A DNA stretch of 64,000 nucleotides from Kitasatospora fiedleri (GCF_948472415.1 NZ_OX419519.1:3534001-3598000), one strand, 5' to 3'; numbered from the stretch's first letter, positions 15,493 through 24,445 are shown. The notes: generated from the letters alone by a model not told the origin. Numbers and translations: made by a program.

Positions 15493-17898
15493 GTGACACA
15501 CTGGGTCTTCATGCCGCCCCGCCACCACCAGCCCGAGGCCCTGCTCACTGCCCTTTCCCACGGGCGCGGCAGGTCTGACCGCCTCACCCATACGGAGCAC
15601 CTGCCCGCCCGAGCGGCCCGGTATGCGCCTTGGCCGGAAGGAATCCGGCAGGAAGTCGTCGCGGCGGCCTCCGGGCTCGGCGTGGTGCTGCCCTGGGCGC
15701 ACCAGGCGGAGGCGATGGACCTGGCCGCCGCCGGGCGGACCACGGTGATCGCCACCGGTACCGCCTCGGGCAAGTCGCTGGGCTATCTGGCCCCGCTGCT
15801 GAGCGACCTGCTGACCGGCACCGAGGCCCGCAACGGGCGCGGCGCGACCGCGCTGTACCTGGCCCCGACCAAGGCACTGGCCGCCGACCAGCGCCGGCGC
15901 GCCGCCGAACTCGTCCCCGACCGCGTCCGGGTGGCGCTGTACGACGGCGACACCCCGCCGCAGGAGCGCGAGTGGGTCCGCCAGTACGCGTCCTACGTGC
16001 TGACCAACCCGGACATGCTGCACCGCGGCATACTCCCGGCCCACCCGCGCTGGTCCTCCTTCCTCAAGGCGCTGCGGTACGTCGTGGTCGACGAGTGCCA
16101 CACCTACCGCGGCGTGTTCGGCTCGCACGTCGCCCAGGTGCTGCGCCGGCTGCGGCGGCTGTGCGCCCGCTACGGCTCCGAGCCGACCTTCCTGCTGGCC
16201 TCCGCGACCACCGCCGAACCGGCCGTCACCGCCGAGCGGCTCACCGGCCTGCCCGCCACCGCCGTCACCGAGGACTGCTCGCCGCGCGGCCCGCTGGTGT
16301 TCGCGCTGTGGGAGCCGCCGCTGACCGAGAACGTCGGCGAGCACGGCGCGCCCGTCCGCCGCAGCGCCACCGCCGAGGCCGGGTACCTGCTGACCGACCT
16401 GGTGCACGGCGGCACCCGCACGGTGGCCTTCGTCCGTTCCCGGCGGGCCGCCGAACTGGTCGCGCTGCAGGCCCAGGAGCAGCTCGGTCAGCCGCTCGCC
16501 GCCCGGGTCGCCGCCTACCGGGGCGGCTACCTGGCCGAGGAGCGCCGGGCCCTGGAGCGCGACCTGCACACCGGCCGGCTGCTCGGCCTGGCCTCCACCT
16601 CCGCCCTCGAACTCGGCGTGGACGTCTCGGGCCTGGACGCCGTCCTGCTGGCCGGCTACCCCGGCACCCGGGCCTCGCTGTGGCAGCAGGCCGGGCGGGC
16701 GGGCCGGGAGGGCCAGGGGGCGCTGGCGGTGCTGATCGCCCGGGACGACCCGCTGGACACGTACCTCGTCCACCACCCGGAGGCGCTGTTCGCCACCCCG
16801 GTGGAGGCCACCGTCCTCGACCCGGACAACCCGCACGTGCTGGCTCCGCACCTGTGCGCGGCCGCCGCCGAACTCCCGCTCACCGACGCCGACCTGGAGT
16901 TGTTCGGCCCGTCCACCGCACCGCTGCTGCCGGTGCTGGAGCGGCGCGGCCTGCTGCGGCGGCGCTCGGACGGCTCCTGGTACTGGACCCGCCGCGAGCG
17001 CGCCGCCGACGGCGTCGACCTGCGCGGCAGCGGTGGCAGCCCCGTGCAGATCGTCGAGGCCGACACCGGGCGGCTGCTCGGCACCGTGGACGCCGAGGCC
17101 GCGCACACCACCGTGCACACCGGGGCGGTCCACCTGCACCGGGGTGCCACCTACCTGGTCCGCGAGTTCGACCTGGAGTCCTCGGTCGCCCTGGTCTCCC
17201 CCGCGAACCCGCCGTACACCACCTCCGCCCGGGACGTCACCTCCATCTCGATCCTGTCCACCGACACCGTCGAGGAGTGGGGCGAGGCCCGGCTCGGCTT
17301 CGGCTCGGTGGAGGTCACCAACCAGGTCGTCGGCTACCTCCGCAAGCGGATCTCCACCGGCGAGGTCCTCGGCGAGAGCAAGCTCGACCTGCCGCCCCGC
17401 ACACTGCGCACCCGCGCCGTCTGGTGGACCGTCACCGAGGACCAACTCCTGGACGCACTCGTCCCGTTCGACCAGCTCCCCGGCGCGGCCCACGCCGCCG
17501 AGCACGCCTCCATCGGACTCCTCCCGCTGTTCGCCACCTGCGACCGCTGGGACATCGGCGGCGTCTCCGTCCCGCTGCACCCCGACACCGGCCTGCCGAC
17601 CGTCTTCGTGTACGACGGCCACTCCGGCGGCGCGGGCTTCGCCGAACGCGGCTTCCGGCGCGCCGTCGAGTGGCTGACCGCCACCCGGGACGCCATCGCC
17701 GCCTGCGAGTGCGAACGCGGCTGCCCGTCCTGCGTCCAGTCCCCGAAGTGCGGCAACGGCAACGAGCCGCTCGACAAGGCCGCCGCGATCCGCCTGCTCA
17801 CCGTCCTCCTCGCCGGCGCCCCGACCCGAGTCACCGCCCCGACCCAGGCCACCGCCCCGGACGGCGCCAGCGAGGAGGGACCGGTCGAGAACGGCTGA
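15493..17898 (+). CDS. DEAD/DECH-box helicase with DUF1998 zinc domain (MrfA/Hrq1-like)
   Basis: 801 residues. Motif I ATGTASGKS, motif II DECH (VVVDECHTYRG), motif III SAT, motif VI QQAGRAGREG. The C-terminal DUF1998-type module has four Cys in CECERGCPSCVQSPKCGNGN. B. subtilis MrfA and yeast Hrq1 of this group act in repair of DNA crosslinks; a similar role here is inference. GTG 15493 is the first start after an in-frame TAA at 15469-15471; ATG 15511 is the alternative. Upstream of that stop the same frame reads FNHL..HDG, which resembles the N-terminus I remember for relatives. The 3' end faces the Tad operon, the standard actinobacterial arrangement. Confidence 0.92.
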   Translation: MTHWVFMPPRHHQPEALLTALSHGRGRSDRLTHTEHLPARAARYAPWPEGIRQEVVAAASGLGVVLPWAHQAEAMDLAAAGRTTVIATGTASGKSLGYLAPLLSDLLTGTEARNGRGATALYLAPTKALAADQRRRAAELVPDRVRVALYDGDTPPQEREWVRQYASYVLTNPDMLHRGILPAHPRWSSFLKALRYVVVDECHTYRGVFGSHVAQVLRRLRRLCARYGSEPTFLLASATTAEPAVTAERLTGLPATAVTEDCSPRGPLVFALWEPPLTENVGEHGAPVRRSATAEAGYLLTDLVHGGTRTVAFVRSRRAAELVALQAQEQLGQPLAARVAAYRGGYLAEERRALERDLHTGRLLGLASTSALELGVDVSGLDAVLLAGYPGTRASLWQQAGRAGREGQGALAVLIARDDPLDTYLVHHPEALFATPVEATVLDPDNPHVLAPHLCAAAAELPLTDADLELFGPSTAPLLPVLERRGLLRRRSDGSWYWTRRERAADGVDLRGSGGSPVQIVEADTGRLLGTVDAEAAHTTVHTGAVHLHRGATYLVREFDLESSVALVSPANPPYTTSARDVTSISILSTDTVEEWGEARLGFGSVEVTNQVVGYLRKRISTGEVLGESKLDLPPRTLRTRAVWWTVTEDQLLDALVPFDQLPGAAHAAEHASIGLLPLFATCDRWDIGGVSVPLHPDTGLPTVFVYDGHSGGAGFAERGFRRAVEWLTATRDAIAACECERGCPSCVQSPKCGNGNEPLDKAAAIRLLTVLLAGAPTRVTAPTQATAPDGASEEGPVENG

Positions 17899-17991
17899 CC
17901 TGCCGCCCGCGCGGACGCCCACCTGCACACCTGCCTGAACTCCCGTCACCGTGCTTCCCGGGCGCGCTCGTTGCCGCGACGGTTCCCGTCC

Positions 17992-18432
17992 TACGGTGAA
18001 CGCCGCCGCGTCGGCCCCCTCGCCCCAGGCCCAGACCGGACCCGCCCGAGCACGGGCCCGGGCCGGGGGCAGCGGCACCGGGACGCCGTGGATCGGGACC
18101 TGGACCACCACCTCCACCGCGTCCTGCCCTGGGAGGACCTGGCAGGAGACCAGTTCGGCCCGCTCCTGGGCCCGGGTCAGTTCCGCGGCCCGTCCGCAGC
18201 CGCCGTCCTCGTCGAGCAGCAGCTGGTCGGCGGCGGCCAGGGCCGCGAGATCGGCCGCCGACTCGGCGCGGTGACGGGCGGCCACCACCGTCCCCAGCAT
18301 CAGGCAGGCCGAGAACACCGCCACCCCGAGCGACCCCAGCGCCACCAGCCACACCGTCGCCGAACCGCGGTCGCCCACCGTTCCCGGTGGCGCGCCGCTC
18401 CCTGGCGCTCGTACCCGCACCCTCACCTGCAT
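17992..18432 (-). CDS. TadE-like protein of the helicase/secretion neighbourhood (3' end uncertain)
   Basis: ATG 18432 has a strong AAGGAGA site. After a basic start, the segment GDRGSATVWLVALGSLGVAV (about residues 22-41) is a TadE/TadG-type membrane anchor, followed by RHRAESAADLAALAAADQ, the conserved Tad-G motif. This matches the small TadE-like family always encoded beside DECH helicases (TIGR03816 as I remember it). Coding character (G/C third bases) fades near 18000, but no stop follows in this frame for 2.4 kb, across the antisense of the helicase. The end given is therefore approximate, and a base error near the 3' end is possible. Confidence 0.65.
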
Positions 18433-18490
18433 GAGCCGTCTCCTTCCGTTCGTTGCCGGCTGCCTCCACCGGCGGCCTCCACCGACTGCC

Positions 18491-18919
18491 TCAGCCGTCG
18501 GCCGGCACGTCCTCCCGGGCGCCGACCGCCGTGGCCGTGAGCCGGACCGACAGCAGGGCGGCGAGGCGGCCCGGGCCCGGGCAGGGGGCCTCGACGGTGG
18601 CCCGGGCGGTGGTGGCGTCCAGGTCGATGGCGACCTTCGCCCCGCGCGGGGCCGCGGCGGCGGCCTGGGCCAACGCGTCGGTGTCGCCCCGGGCGGCGGC
18701 CCGGGCGCCGACCCGGGCCGCGTCCACGCAGCGGATCTGGACACCGGCCGCCACCACGCCCCAGGTCAGCATCGCCGCCAGCAGCACCAGGGCCGGAAGC
18801 CCGACCGCGGTCTCCGCCGTGACCATCCCGCTGTCCGCCGGTCTCCGGTCAGTCGGTCTGCGGTCAGTCGGTCTCTGGTCAGTCGGCCTCCGGTCAGTCG
18901 GCCTCCGGTCAGACCGCAT
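18491..18919 (-). CDS. TadE-family pseudopilin with a repeat-encoded leader
   Basis: 142 residues. ATG 18919 overlaps the end of the flp pilin gene by 11 bases, suggesting translational coupling. The leader contains five DRRPT-type repeats made by a 15-bp tandem repeat, then ends in G before MVTAETAVGLPALVLLAAML. Gly at -1 and Glu at +5 before a hydrophobic helix is the type IV prepilin/TadE cleavage pattern. After the helix, IRCVDAARVGARAAARGD is typical of actinobacterial TadE-like proteins. It would form a minor pseudopilin of the Tad machine. An internal ATG at 18826 would skip the repeats. Confidence 0.8.
   Translation of the reverse strand: MRSDRRPTDRRPTDQRPTDRRPTDRRPADSGMVTAETAVGLPALVLLAAMLTWGVVAAGVQIRCVDAARVGARAAARGDTDALAQAAAAAPRGAKVAIDLDATTARATVEAPCPGPGRLAALLSVRLTATAVGAREDVPADG
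18840..18914. repeat. Five 15-bp tandem repeats inside the TadE leader
   Basis: Units at 18840, 18855, 18870, 18885 and 18900, each 15 bp (GGTCTCCGGTCAGTC and one- to three-base variants). The length is a multiple of three, so copy-number change adds or removes five residues (DRRPT) from the prepilin leader without frameshift. Confidence 0.92.
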
Positions 18920-19160
18920 GCAGGGCCCGTTCGAGGATCTCGGACAGCGCTCCGGAGACCGTGCCGCTGGTCACCACCTTGTAGAGCACGGCGGCGAAGG
19001 CGCAGGCGGCAACGGTGCCGATCGCGTACTCCGCGGTGCTCATCCCGGCGTCCGGCGGACCGTCCGCCATCCTCCGGTAGCGGTGCCGGAACCAGCCCCC
19101 GCACCTGCGGACGGCGAGCAGCACGGCAGCGGGCCGGGCGGCCTCAACGAGCTTCTTCAT
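18909..19160 (-). CDS. Flp-type pilin (DUF4244)
   Basis: 83 residues from ATG 19160 (MKKLVEAARPAA). A long basic leader ends at GMSTAEYAIGTVAACAFAAV: Gly at -1, Glu5-Tyr6, then a hydrophobic helix, which is the Flp-pilin processing site. The short C-terminus is VSGALSEILERAL. It would be the major subunit of a thin Tad pilus assembled by the TadA/B/C proteins encoded upstream. No TadV-type prepilin peptidase is encoded in this locus, so processing must come from elsewhere. Confidence 0.85.
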   Translation of the reverse strand: MKKLVEAARPAAVLLAVRRCGGWFRHRYRRMADGPPDAGMSTAEYAIGTVAACAFAAVLYKVVTSGTVSGALSEILERALHAV

Positions 19161-19204
19161 GGTGAAATCCCTTTCTCTGACAGTGGATCGGCCGCAGGAC
19201 CGAC

Positions 19205-19218
19205 CTGGTTCGAACCAG
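19205..19218. promoter_or_regulatory. 14-bp perfect palindrome upstream of flp
   Basis: CTGGTTCGAACCAG lies 45 bp upstream of the flp start codon. It is a candidate operator for the distal part of the Tad operon; the regulator is unknown. Its resemblance to a tRNA T-arm is accidental. Confidence 0.35.
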
Positions 19219-19323
19219 CCGGAGAGCCGCAGAGGGCTCAAGAGCACGACAGGAGCGCGACGGGAGAGCGGCGGGAGGGCGCCGCGAGGGCCCCGGGGAG
19301 GCCGCACGCCCGGACGGCGCTGC

Positions 19324-20112
19324 TCACAGGCGCTGGGAGAAGGCGGCGGTCAGTCCCGTGACCACCGGCACCACCCCGATCAGCACGAACGCGGGCAGGA
19401 AGCAGAGCCCGAGCGGTGCGGTCGCCAGCACTCCGGCCCGCCGGACCCTCGCGTGCGCCGCCCGGGCGGCCGCTGCCCGGTGGGACTGGGCCAGACCCGT
19501 CAACGTGGCGGCCGGCGGGGTACCGCTGAGGCTGGTGCGGGCCAGGCAGCGGGCGAGCGGCGCCAAGGGCGGGCAGTCCGCCGCCAGTTGCTCCCAGCAG
19601 CGCTCCGGCCCCGCCCCGAGCGAGAGTTGGGCGGCGACCGCGGCCAGGCGATCCCGCATCGGGGCCGGCACACTGTCCGCGACGGCGGCGACCGCCCCGG
19701 CCGGGGAACCGTTCGACCCGAGGCAGGCCGCCAACAGCTCGGCGGTCAGCGGGAGCTGACGGACCAGCCAGTCCTGCTCCGCCGCCTGCCGGCGCCCGTC
19801 CGGCGACCGCACCCGGGGCAGCAGCCGCCAGGCCGCCCCACCGGCCAGCAGACCCACCACCGGGCCCGCCCAGCCGCCGACCAGCGCCCCGGCCGAGATG
19901 CCCAGCAGCACCGCCAGCGGCCGATCTCCCGCCAGCCACCCGACCGCCCGCCGTACCCCCGCCGCCGCCCGCCCGCGTCGCCCAGCCCGCCCCGCAGCGG
20001 CCGACACCGCCGGAACGCACCGCTCGACCCGCCGACGGACCACTCGCCACCGCACTGCTGCCAGCACCTCCCCGGCCAGCCCGGCAACCGCCGCCGGCGC
20101 CAGAACCGCCAT
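19324..20112 (-). CDS. TadC-like type II secretion F-domain membrane protein
   Basis: 262 residues from ATG 20112 (a GTG at 20121 is also possible; GGGAGG lies just before). Two N-terminal helices (VLLGISAGALVGGWAGPVVGLLAGG), a cytoplasmic F domain with LTAELLAACLGSNGSPAGAV, ..GTPPAATLTGLAQ, and a C-terminal pair of helices (LCFLPAFVLIGVVPVVTG). With TadB it forms the inner-membrane platform that couples TadA ATP hydrolysis to pilin extrusion. It is separated from tadB by 274 bp with no clear gene. Confidence 0.85.
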   Translation of the reverse strand: MAVLAPAAVAGLAGEVLAAVRWRVVRRRVERCVPAVSAAAGRAGRRGRAAAGVRRAVGWLAGDRPLAVLLGISAGALVGGWAGPVVGLLAGGAAWRLLPRVRSPDGRRQAAEQDWLVRQLPLTAELLAACLGSNGSPAGAVAAVADSVPAPMRDRLAAVAAQLSLGAGPERCWEQLAADCPPLAPLARCLARTSLSGTPPAATLTGLAQSHRAAAARAAHARVRRAGVLATAPLGLCFLPAFVLIGVVPVVTGLTAAFSQRL

Positions 20113-20386
20113 CACGTCCACCTCGCCTCCCGCACTCGTCGCCACCCGCACCGAACCCCTGGATCGCCCCGCACCCGCACCACCCCGCGCCGTCCTCGCT
20201 CCCTGGCCACGCCCGCCCCTCCCGATCCGCCCGAAGGACTCCCCGCCCCGGTGCCGGCACGGCGACCCAGGGCCGCACCGCGCCATCCGCCGGCCGCCGC
20301 CCTCCTCGCCGACCAGCCGTCAACCACCTCGCTGCCGTGGCCCGTCGAAGCCTCCGGCTGAGCCCGAGCCTCCCGTCCGCAGGCCG

Positions 20387-21465
20387 TCACCACCCGACCG
20401 GTCCCGCCGTCGGCGACTGCGGAGCCACAAGCCGGAGGTCGCCGCGCGTCCGGGAGATCCCGCAACTGGCGGTAGCGGGACGGGACGGTCCGGGGCGGGC
20501 CGGGGCGTCCTCGGCGGAGCGGACGATCCGGGCCGTCCAGAGGACCCCCGCCGTCTCCAGGGCCGCCCCGACCAGCAGGCCGAGCAGGCCCACCGGGGTG
20601 TGCAGCAGGACGTGGACGGGGTCCGCCCCGAGTGCCGCACCCAGACCGAGACCGACGGCTGGCAGGGCGGCGAGGACGGCCATCGTGGTGCGTGGGCCTG
20701 CGAGTTCGCCCGCGATCTCCTCGCTGAGGGCCCGTTCGGCCCGCAGCGCGTCCGCGACCTGCTCCAGTCCGTCTGCCAGCCCGGTGCCGCTCTCGGTGCT
20801 GACCTGCCAGCAGGCCGCCATGGCCGCCGCGCCCTCCCCGCCCGGCAGTTCGGCCACCAGGCGGAGCGCCGCGGGCAGGTCCGCCCCGTAGCGGCCCGCC
20901 GCCAACCGGGCCGCGGGCTCGGCACCGAGGCGGCGGCCCCAGTCGGGGGCGGCCCGGGCGAGGACGGCGTGCATGGCCTGCTCGGGGTGGCACCGCTGCG
21001 CAGCTCGGCCGCCAGCCCGGCGGACAGGTCGATCACCGCCGTGGCCCGCCGCCGGGCCGCCCGGGCCGTGCGCCGCCCCGCCCGCCAGCGCCGGAGCGGG
21101 AGCACCCCGCAGGCCGCTCCGACCACCGGGAGCACCGAGGAGGTACCGTGCCCCACCACCGCCCCGAGCGGGAGCAGCAGCAGTTCGGGGACCAGCCAGC
21201 GCGGTCGCCGACGCCGCCACAGCGCCCGCACCCGCCCCAGCCGGCCCGACGGCCCACCCCGGCCCCGACGCCCGTGCAGCACCCGCCGCACCCGGCCGCC
21301 ACCGCACACCCGGCGGCGCACCCCGAGCAGCCAGGCCGCCACGAGCACCCCGCCGATCGCCCCGGCGGCCACCCCCAGCAGGGCCGCCGCACGAGCCGCA
21401 CCACCGGGACGGAACACCCCCGCCAGCACCCCGGACGCTCCGAGTGCCTCGACCGAAACGGTCAT
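20387..21465 (-). pseudogene. TadB-like type II secretion F-domain protein, single-base frameshift
   Basis: ATG 21465 follows AGGAGG and overlaps the stop of the 32-aa ORF (TGATG). The first frame encodes two membrane segments and runs to LSAGLAAELRSGATP. The family continuation EQAMHAVLARAAPDWG is found one frame over. The DNA around 20981-20990 reads CACCCCGAGCAG on the coding strand where CACCCCGGAGCAG would keep the frame. The second frame carries the F domain (STESGTGLADGLEQVADALR) and two C-terminal helices. One missing G therefore breaks an otherwise complete gene; an assembly error is at least as likely as a real mutation because the rest of the operon is intact. Confidence 0.8.
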
Positions 21466-21563
21466 CACAGCCTCCTGATCGCGGAGCGCAGCAGGCGCCA
21501 CGCCACCACCCCGAGCACGCACAGCGCGATCACCCAGACGCACTCCAGCCGACCCGCCGTCAT
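21465..21563 (-). CDS. 32-aa membrane peptide coupled between tadA and tadB
   Basis: ATG 21563 overlaps the tadA stop (ATGA), and its TGA at 21467 overlaps the tadB ATG (TGATG). GGAGGAGG stands five bases before its start. The peptide has a basic/acidic head, one membrane helix (VWVIALCVLGVVAWRLL) and a basic end, RSAIRRL. Perfect coupling on both sides and the strong ribosome site argue that it is translated. I do not recognise a family; it may be a small Tad accessory subunit. Confidence 0.7.
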   Translation of the reverse strand: MTAGRLECVWVIALCVLGVVAWRLLRSAIRRL

Positions 21564-23209
21564 GTCCCCTCCTCCGCAGGCTCGATGGCGGTAGCCTCCG
21601 GGCCCGTCCCGCCCCCGGCCCCGGTCCCGGCGGCCTCCGGGTGGGGCGGGAGGTCGAGGCCGCGTTCGGCGCACAGCTCCCGCAGGCGGGGCCAGCCGGG
21701 GCCGGGGCGGGCCCGGCCGTCGCGCTCGAAGTGGACGGCGGCGGCGGTGCTGGTCAGGCCGTCGGGCCCGCCGACCAGCAGGTGCAGCCCGGTGACCCGG
21801 CGACGGCCGTCGGCGCGGTCCCGGCCGAGGTGGACGACCGCGTCCAGTCCGGCCCGGAGCTGGCTGTGCAGGGAGTGCCGGTCGAGGCCGGCCAGCGAGC
21901 CGAGGGCCTCCAGCCGGGCGGGCACGTCGGCGGCGGTGTTGGCGTGGACGGTGCCGCAGCCGCCCTCGTGGCCGGTGTTCAGGGCGGACAGCAGGTCGAC
22001 CACCTCGGCGCCGCGGACCTCGCCCACCACCAGCCGGTCGGGCCGCATCCGCAGCGCCTGCCGGACCAGGTCGCGCAGGGTCAGCTCGCCCAGCGACTCC
22101 TGGTTGGGCGGGCGGGACTGCAACCGGACCACGTGCGGGTGGTCCGGGCGCAGTTCGGCGGAGTCCTCGGCGAGCACGATGCGCTCGTTGCCGGGGACGA
22201 GGCCGAGCAGGGCGGCGAGCAGGGTGGTCTTCCCGGTGCCGGTGCCGCCGGAGACCAGCAGGGAGAGCCGGGCCCGCAAGATGGCGGCGAGCAGGTCGGC
22301 CCCGGACGGGGGCAGGGCCCCGGCGGCGACCAGTCCGGGGAGGGTGAAGGGCTCGCGACGGCTGGTGCGCAGCGAGATGTGGGTGCAGTCGGCGGCGATC
22401 GGCGGGAGGACGGCGTGCAGCCGGGTGCCGTCGGGCAGCCTGGCGTCCACCCAGGGGCGGGCGTCGTCGAGGCGGCGTCCGGCGGCGGTGGCGAGGCGGT
22501 GGGCGAGCCGACGGACGGCGTCCGCGTTCGGGAAGCGCACCTGGGGGGCGCGTTCCAGACCGTGGCCGCGGTCGACCCAGACCTGGTCGGGGCCGTTGAC
22601 CAGGACGTCGGTGACGCCGTTCTCGGCCAGCAGCGGGTCGAGCGGGCCGGCGCCGACGATCTCGGAGCGCAGGCTGCGCACCGCGTTCAGCACGTCGGCC
22701 CCGCCGAGCGGGGGCCCGGCGGCGCGCAGCGCGGCGGCGACCGACCCGGCGGTGGGCGGCGCGCCCGCCTCGGCGAGCCGAATCCGGACGGCGTCCACCA
22801 GGTCGGCGGCCCCGTCCTGGACCGGTCCGGTGAGTCCCGCGACGGGAACGGTCGGCGGCCCGTCGTCCGCCGGGGCGGTGGGCGGCTTCCGGCGCACCAG
22901 GTAGCGCACCGGCGGGGCCGACCGGCCCTCGGGGACGGACCCGCCGTCCCCGGCCGGGAGGACGTCCTCCACGGGCCCTGACGGGGCGCCGACGAGGCTG
23001 CGGGGCCGCGGTACGGCGATCCGGCGGTGGGCGCGGGCGATCGGCCGCCGGACGGTCCGCCGACCGCCCTGGTGATCGTCCGGGGCACGGCCGTCCTCGG
23101 CACGGACGCCCACGGCATCCAGACCGACGGCGCCCGAGTCGACGGCCCGGGAGTCGATGGCGTCCAGGTCCACGGCGCGGGAGTCGATGGCGTGCAGGCG
23201 GTTGGTCAT
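21560..23209 (-). CDS. tadA: TadA/CpaF secretion ATPase
   Basis: 549 residues. ATG 23209 with GAGGAGCGACC upstream. The first 100 residues are low-complexity, beginning with repeated (A)IDSRAVD units. The core has Walker A GGTGTGKTT, Asp box LAEDSAELRP, Walker B-like RLVVGEVRG, His box GHEGGCGTVHANT: the CpaF family of type II/IV secretion ATPases, which power Flp pilus assembly in a hexamer. In actinobacteria it is the 'heli_sec' ATPase encoded next to the DECH helicase. The order cpaE-like/tadA/tadB/tadC/flp/tadE is kept. Confidence 0.93.
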   Translation of the reverse strand: MTNRLHAIDSRAVDLDAIDSRAVDSGAVGLDAVGVRAEDGRAPDDHQGGRRTVRRPIARAHRRIAVPRPRSLVGAPSGPVEDVLPAGDGGSVPEGRSAPPVRYLVRRKPPTAPADDGPPTVPVAGLTGPVQDGAADLVDAVRIRLAEAGAPPTAGSVAAALRAAGPPLGGADVLNAVRSLRSEIVGAGPLDPLLAENGVTDVLVNGPDQVWVDRGHGLERAPQVRFPNADAVRRLAHRLATAAGRRLDDARPWVDARLPDGTRLHAVLPPIAADCTHISLRTSRREPFTLPGLVAAGALPPSGADLLAAILRARLSLLVSGGTGTGKTTLLAALLGLVPGNERIVLAEDSAELRPDHPHVVRLQSRPPNQESLGELTLRDLVRQALRMRPDRLVVGEVRGAEVVDLLSALNTGHEGGCGTVHANTAADVPARLEALGSLAGLDRHSLHSQLRAGLDAVVHLGRDRADGRRRVTGLHLLVGGPDGLTSTAAAVHFERDGRARPGPGWPRLRELCAERGLDLPPHPEAAGTGAGGGTGPEATAIEPAEEGT

Positions 23210-23218
23210 GGTCGCTCC

Positions 23219-24316
23219 TCAGGCCGCCGCGACGGGCGGCATCGCTTCGGTCAGGAATCGCCCGCAGAACCGGGCGAGCGGCCCGCGCTCCCGCAGGCCG
23301 GGCGGGGTGCCCCGTTCGACATCCAGGGCGAGGCCGGGCTCGGGGGCCAGCTCGCCCGCGAGCCGCAGGTGCAGGCCGCGGGCGACGCCGGCGGCGGTGA
23401 GTCCGGACGGGCCTGGGGTGCGGACGACAGCCCGCAGGTCGGTGAGCCGTATCCGGACGGCCGCGGCGACCCTGCCGGCGGCTGCCAGGGCGCGCAGTTC
23501 GGCGGGGACCACGAGCAGCCCGGTGTCGGACTGTTCGAGGGCCTGGGCGGCGGCCGCGTCGAGTTGTCTGGGCAGGTCGAGGACGACCAGCCCGCCGCGC
23601 CTGCGGGCGGCCGCCAGCACGCTGCGCATGGCCTCGGCGGGGATGGCCAGGGTGTCGGACCTGTCCCAGGACAGGGCGCTGAGCCGGTGCGGCTCGGGCA
23701 GCGCCTTGGCCAGCTCGGTGCCGCTGATCCGGCCGCGGGAGGCGGCCAGGTCGGGCCAGCGCAGCCCGTCGGCCTGCTCGGCGCCGAGCAGTACGTCGAG
23801 CCCGCCGCCGAGCGGGTCGCCGTCGATCAGCATGGTGCGGTGCCCGGCCCGGGCGGCGCAGACCGCGAGGGCGCAGGCCAGGGTGGAGGCGCCGGCGCCG
23901 CCGCGCCCGCCGAGCACGGCGACGGTGAGGGCGGGTGGCCCGACGCCCTCGGTGGCGTCGGCGATCCGGTCGAGCAGCCAGGGCTGCGCGTCCGGCAGGA
24001 AGAGCACGTGCTCGGCACCGAGCCGGACGGCGCGGACCCAGACCTCCCCGTCGTCGAGGTCGAGGCCGAGCAGCAGGACGCCGGGCCGGCGGGCCAGGCC
24101 GGCGCACTGCTCGGCGAGGTCGTCGCCGACCAGCACCAGCGGGGCGTCCGCCCACAGCCGGGCGGGCGGCGGGACGCCGAGCAGCCGCGGTTCGGCCCCG
24201 GCGGCGGCGCACAGACGGGTGAGCTGTTCGGCGAGCGCGGCGTCGCCGGTGAGGACGAGCGGCCCGGACGGGGGCTCGGGCGCGGTGGCGTGCGGGTCGG
24301 TGACGGAAGCGGACAA
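23219..24316 (-). CDS. CpaE/Ssd-like MinD-family ATPase of the Tad locus
   Basis: 365 residues. The best start is TTG 24316, because GGGAGG lies five bases before it and no ATG or GTG fits the beginning of the domain. An N-terminal receiver-like domain (PLVLTGDAALAEQL, PLVLVGDDL) is followed by a deviant P-loop, GGRGGAGASTLACALA, and DGDPLGGGLDVLLG, as in CpaE. In Caulobacter CpaE positions the pilus machine; in mycobacteria the homologue Ssd (Rv3660c) affects septation. It is the first gene of the Tad operon, nine bases ahead of tadA. Confidence 0.88.
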   Translation of the reverse strand: MSASVTDPHATAPEPPSGPLVLTGDAALAEQLTRLCAAAGAEPRLLGVPPPARLWADAPLVLVGDDLAEQCAGLARRPGVLLLGLDLDDGEVWVRAVRLGAEHVLFLPDAQPWLLDRIADATEGVGPPALTVAVLGGRGGAGASTLACALAVCAARAGHRTMLIDGDPLGGGLDVLLGAEQADGLRWPDLAASRGRISGTELAKALPEPHRLSALSWDRSDTLAIPAEAMRSVLAAARRRGGLVVLDLPRQLDAAAAQALEQSDTGLLVVPAELRALAAAGRVAAAVRIRLTDLRAVVRTPGPSGLTAAGVARGLHLRLAGELAPEPGLALDVERGTPPGLRERGPLARFCGRFLTEAMPPVAAA

Positions 24317-24445
24317 GGCGGCCTCCCGTGGTGCGGGGACGGTCTGACGGCGCGTCGGACGCGGTGGCCCGGACGGGCTCCGCGTGGCGGCGCGGACACC
24401 ACGGTGCAGGACGGCGCGGAATGCGTTAGTCGACTTCCGATTGCC

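Noticed and set aside
15433..18744. A 1,103-codon open frame on the minus strand across the helicase gene
   Set aside because: Apart from its first part (the TadE-like gene) it is the antisense of a well-supported helicase, and its codon third positions lack the G/C bias of real genes. Long antisense frames are normal at this base composition.
18840..18914. CRISPR-like repeat array
   Set aside because: Units are contiguous 15-mers without spacers and are in frame with a TadE leader.
20113..20386. Extra small gene between tadB and tadC
   Set aside because: Frames here are extensions of the neighbouring genes without domain features; codon bias is poor and no coupled start is present.
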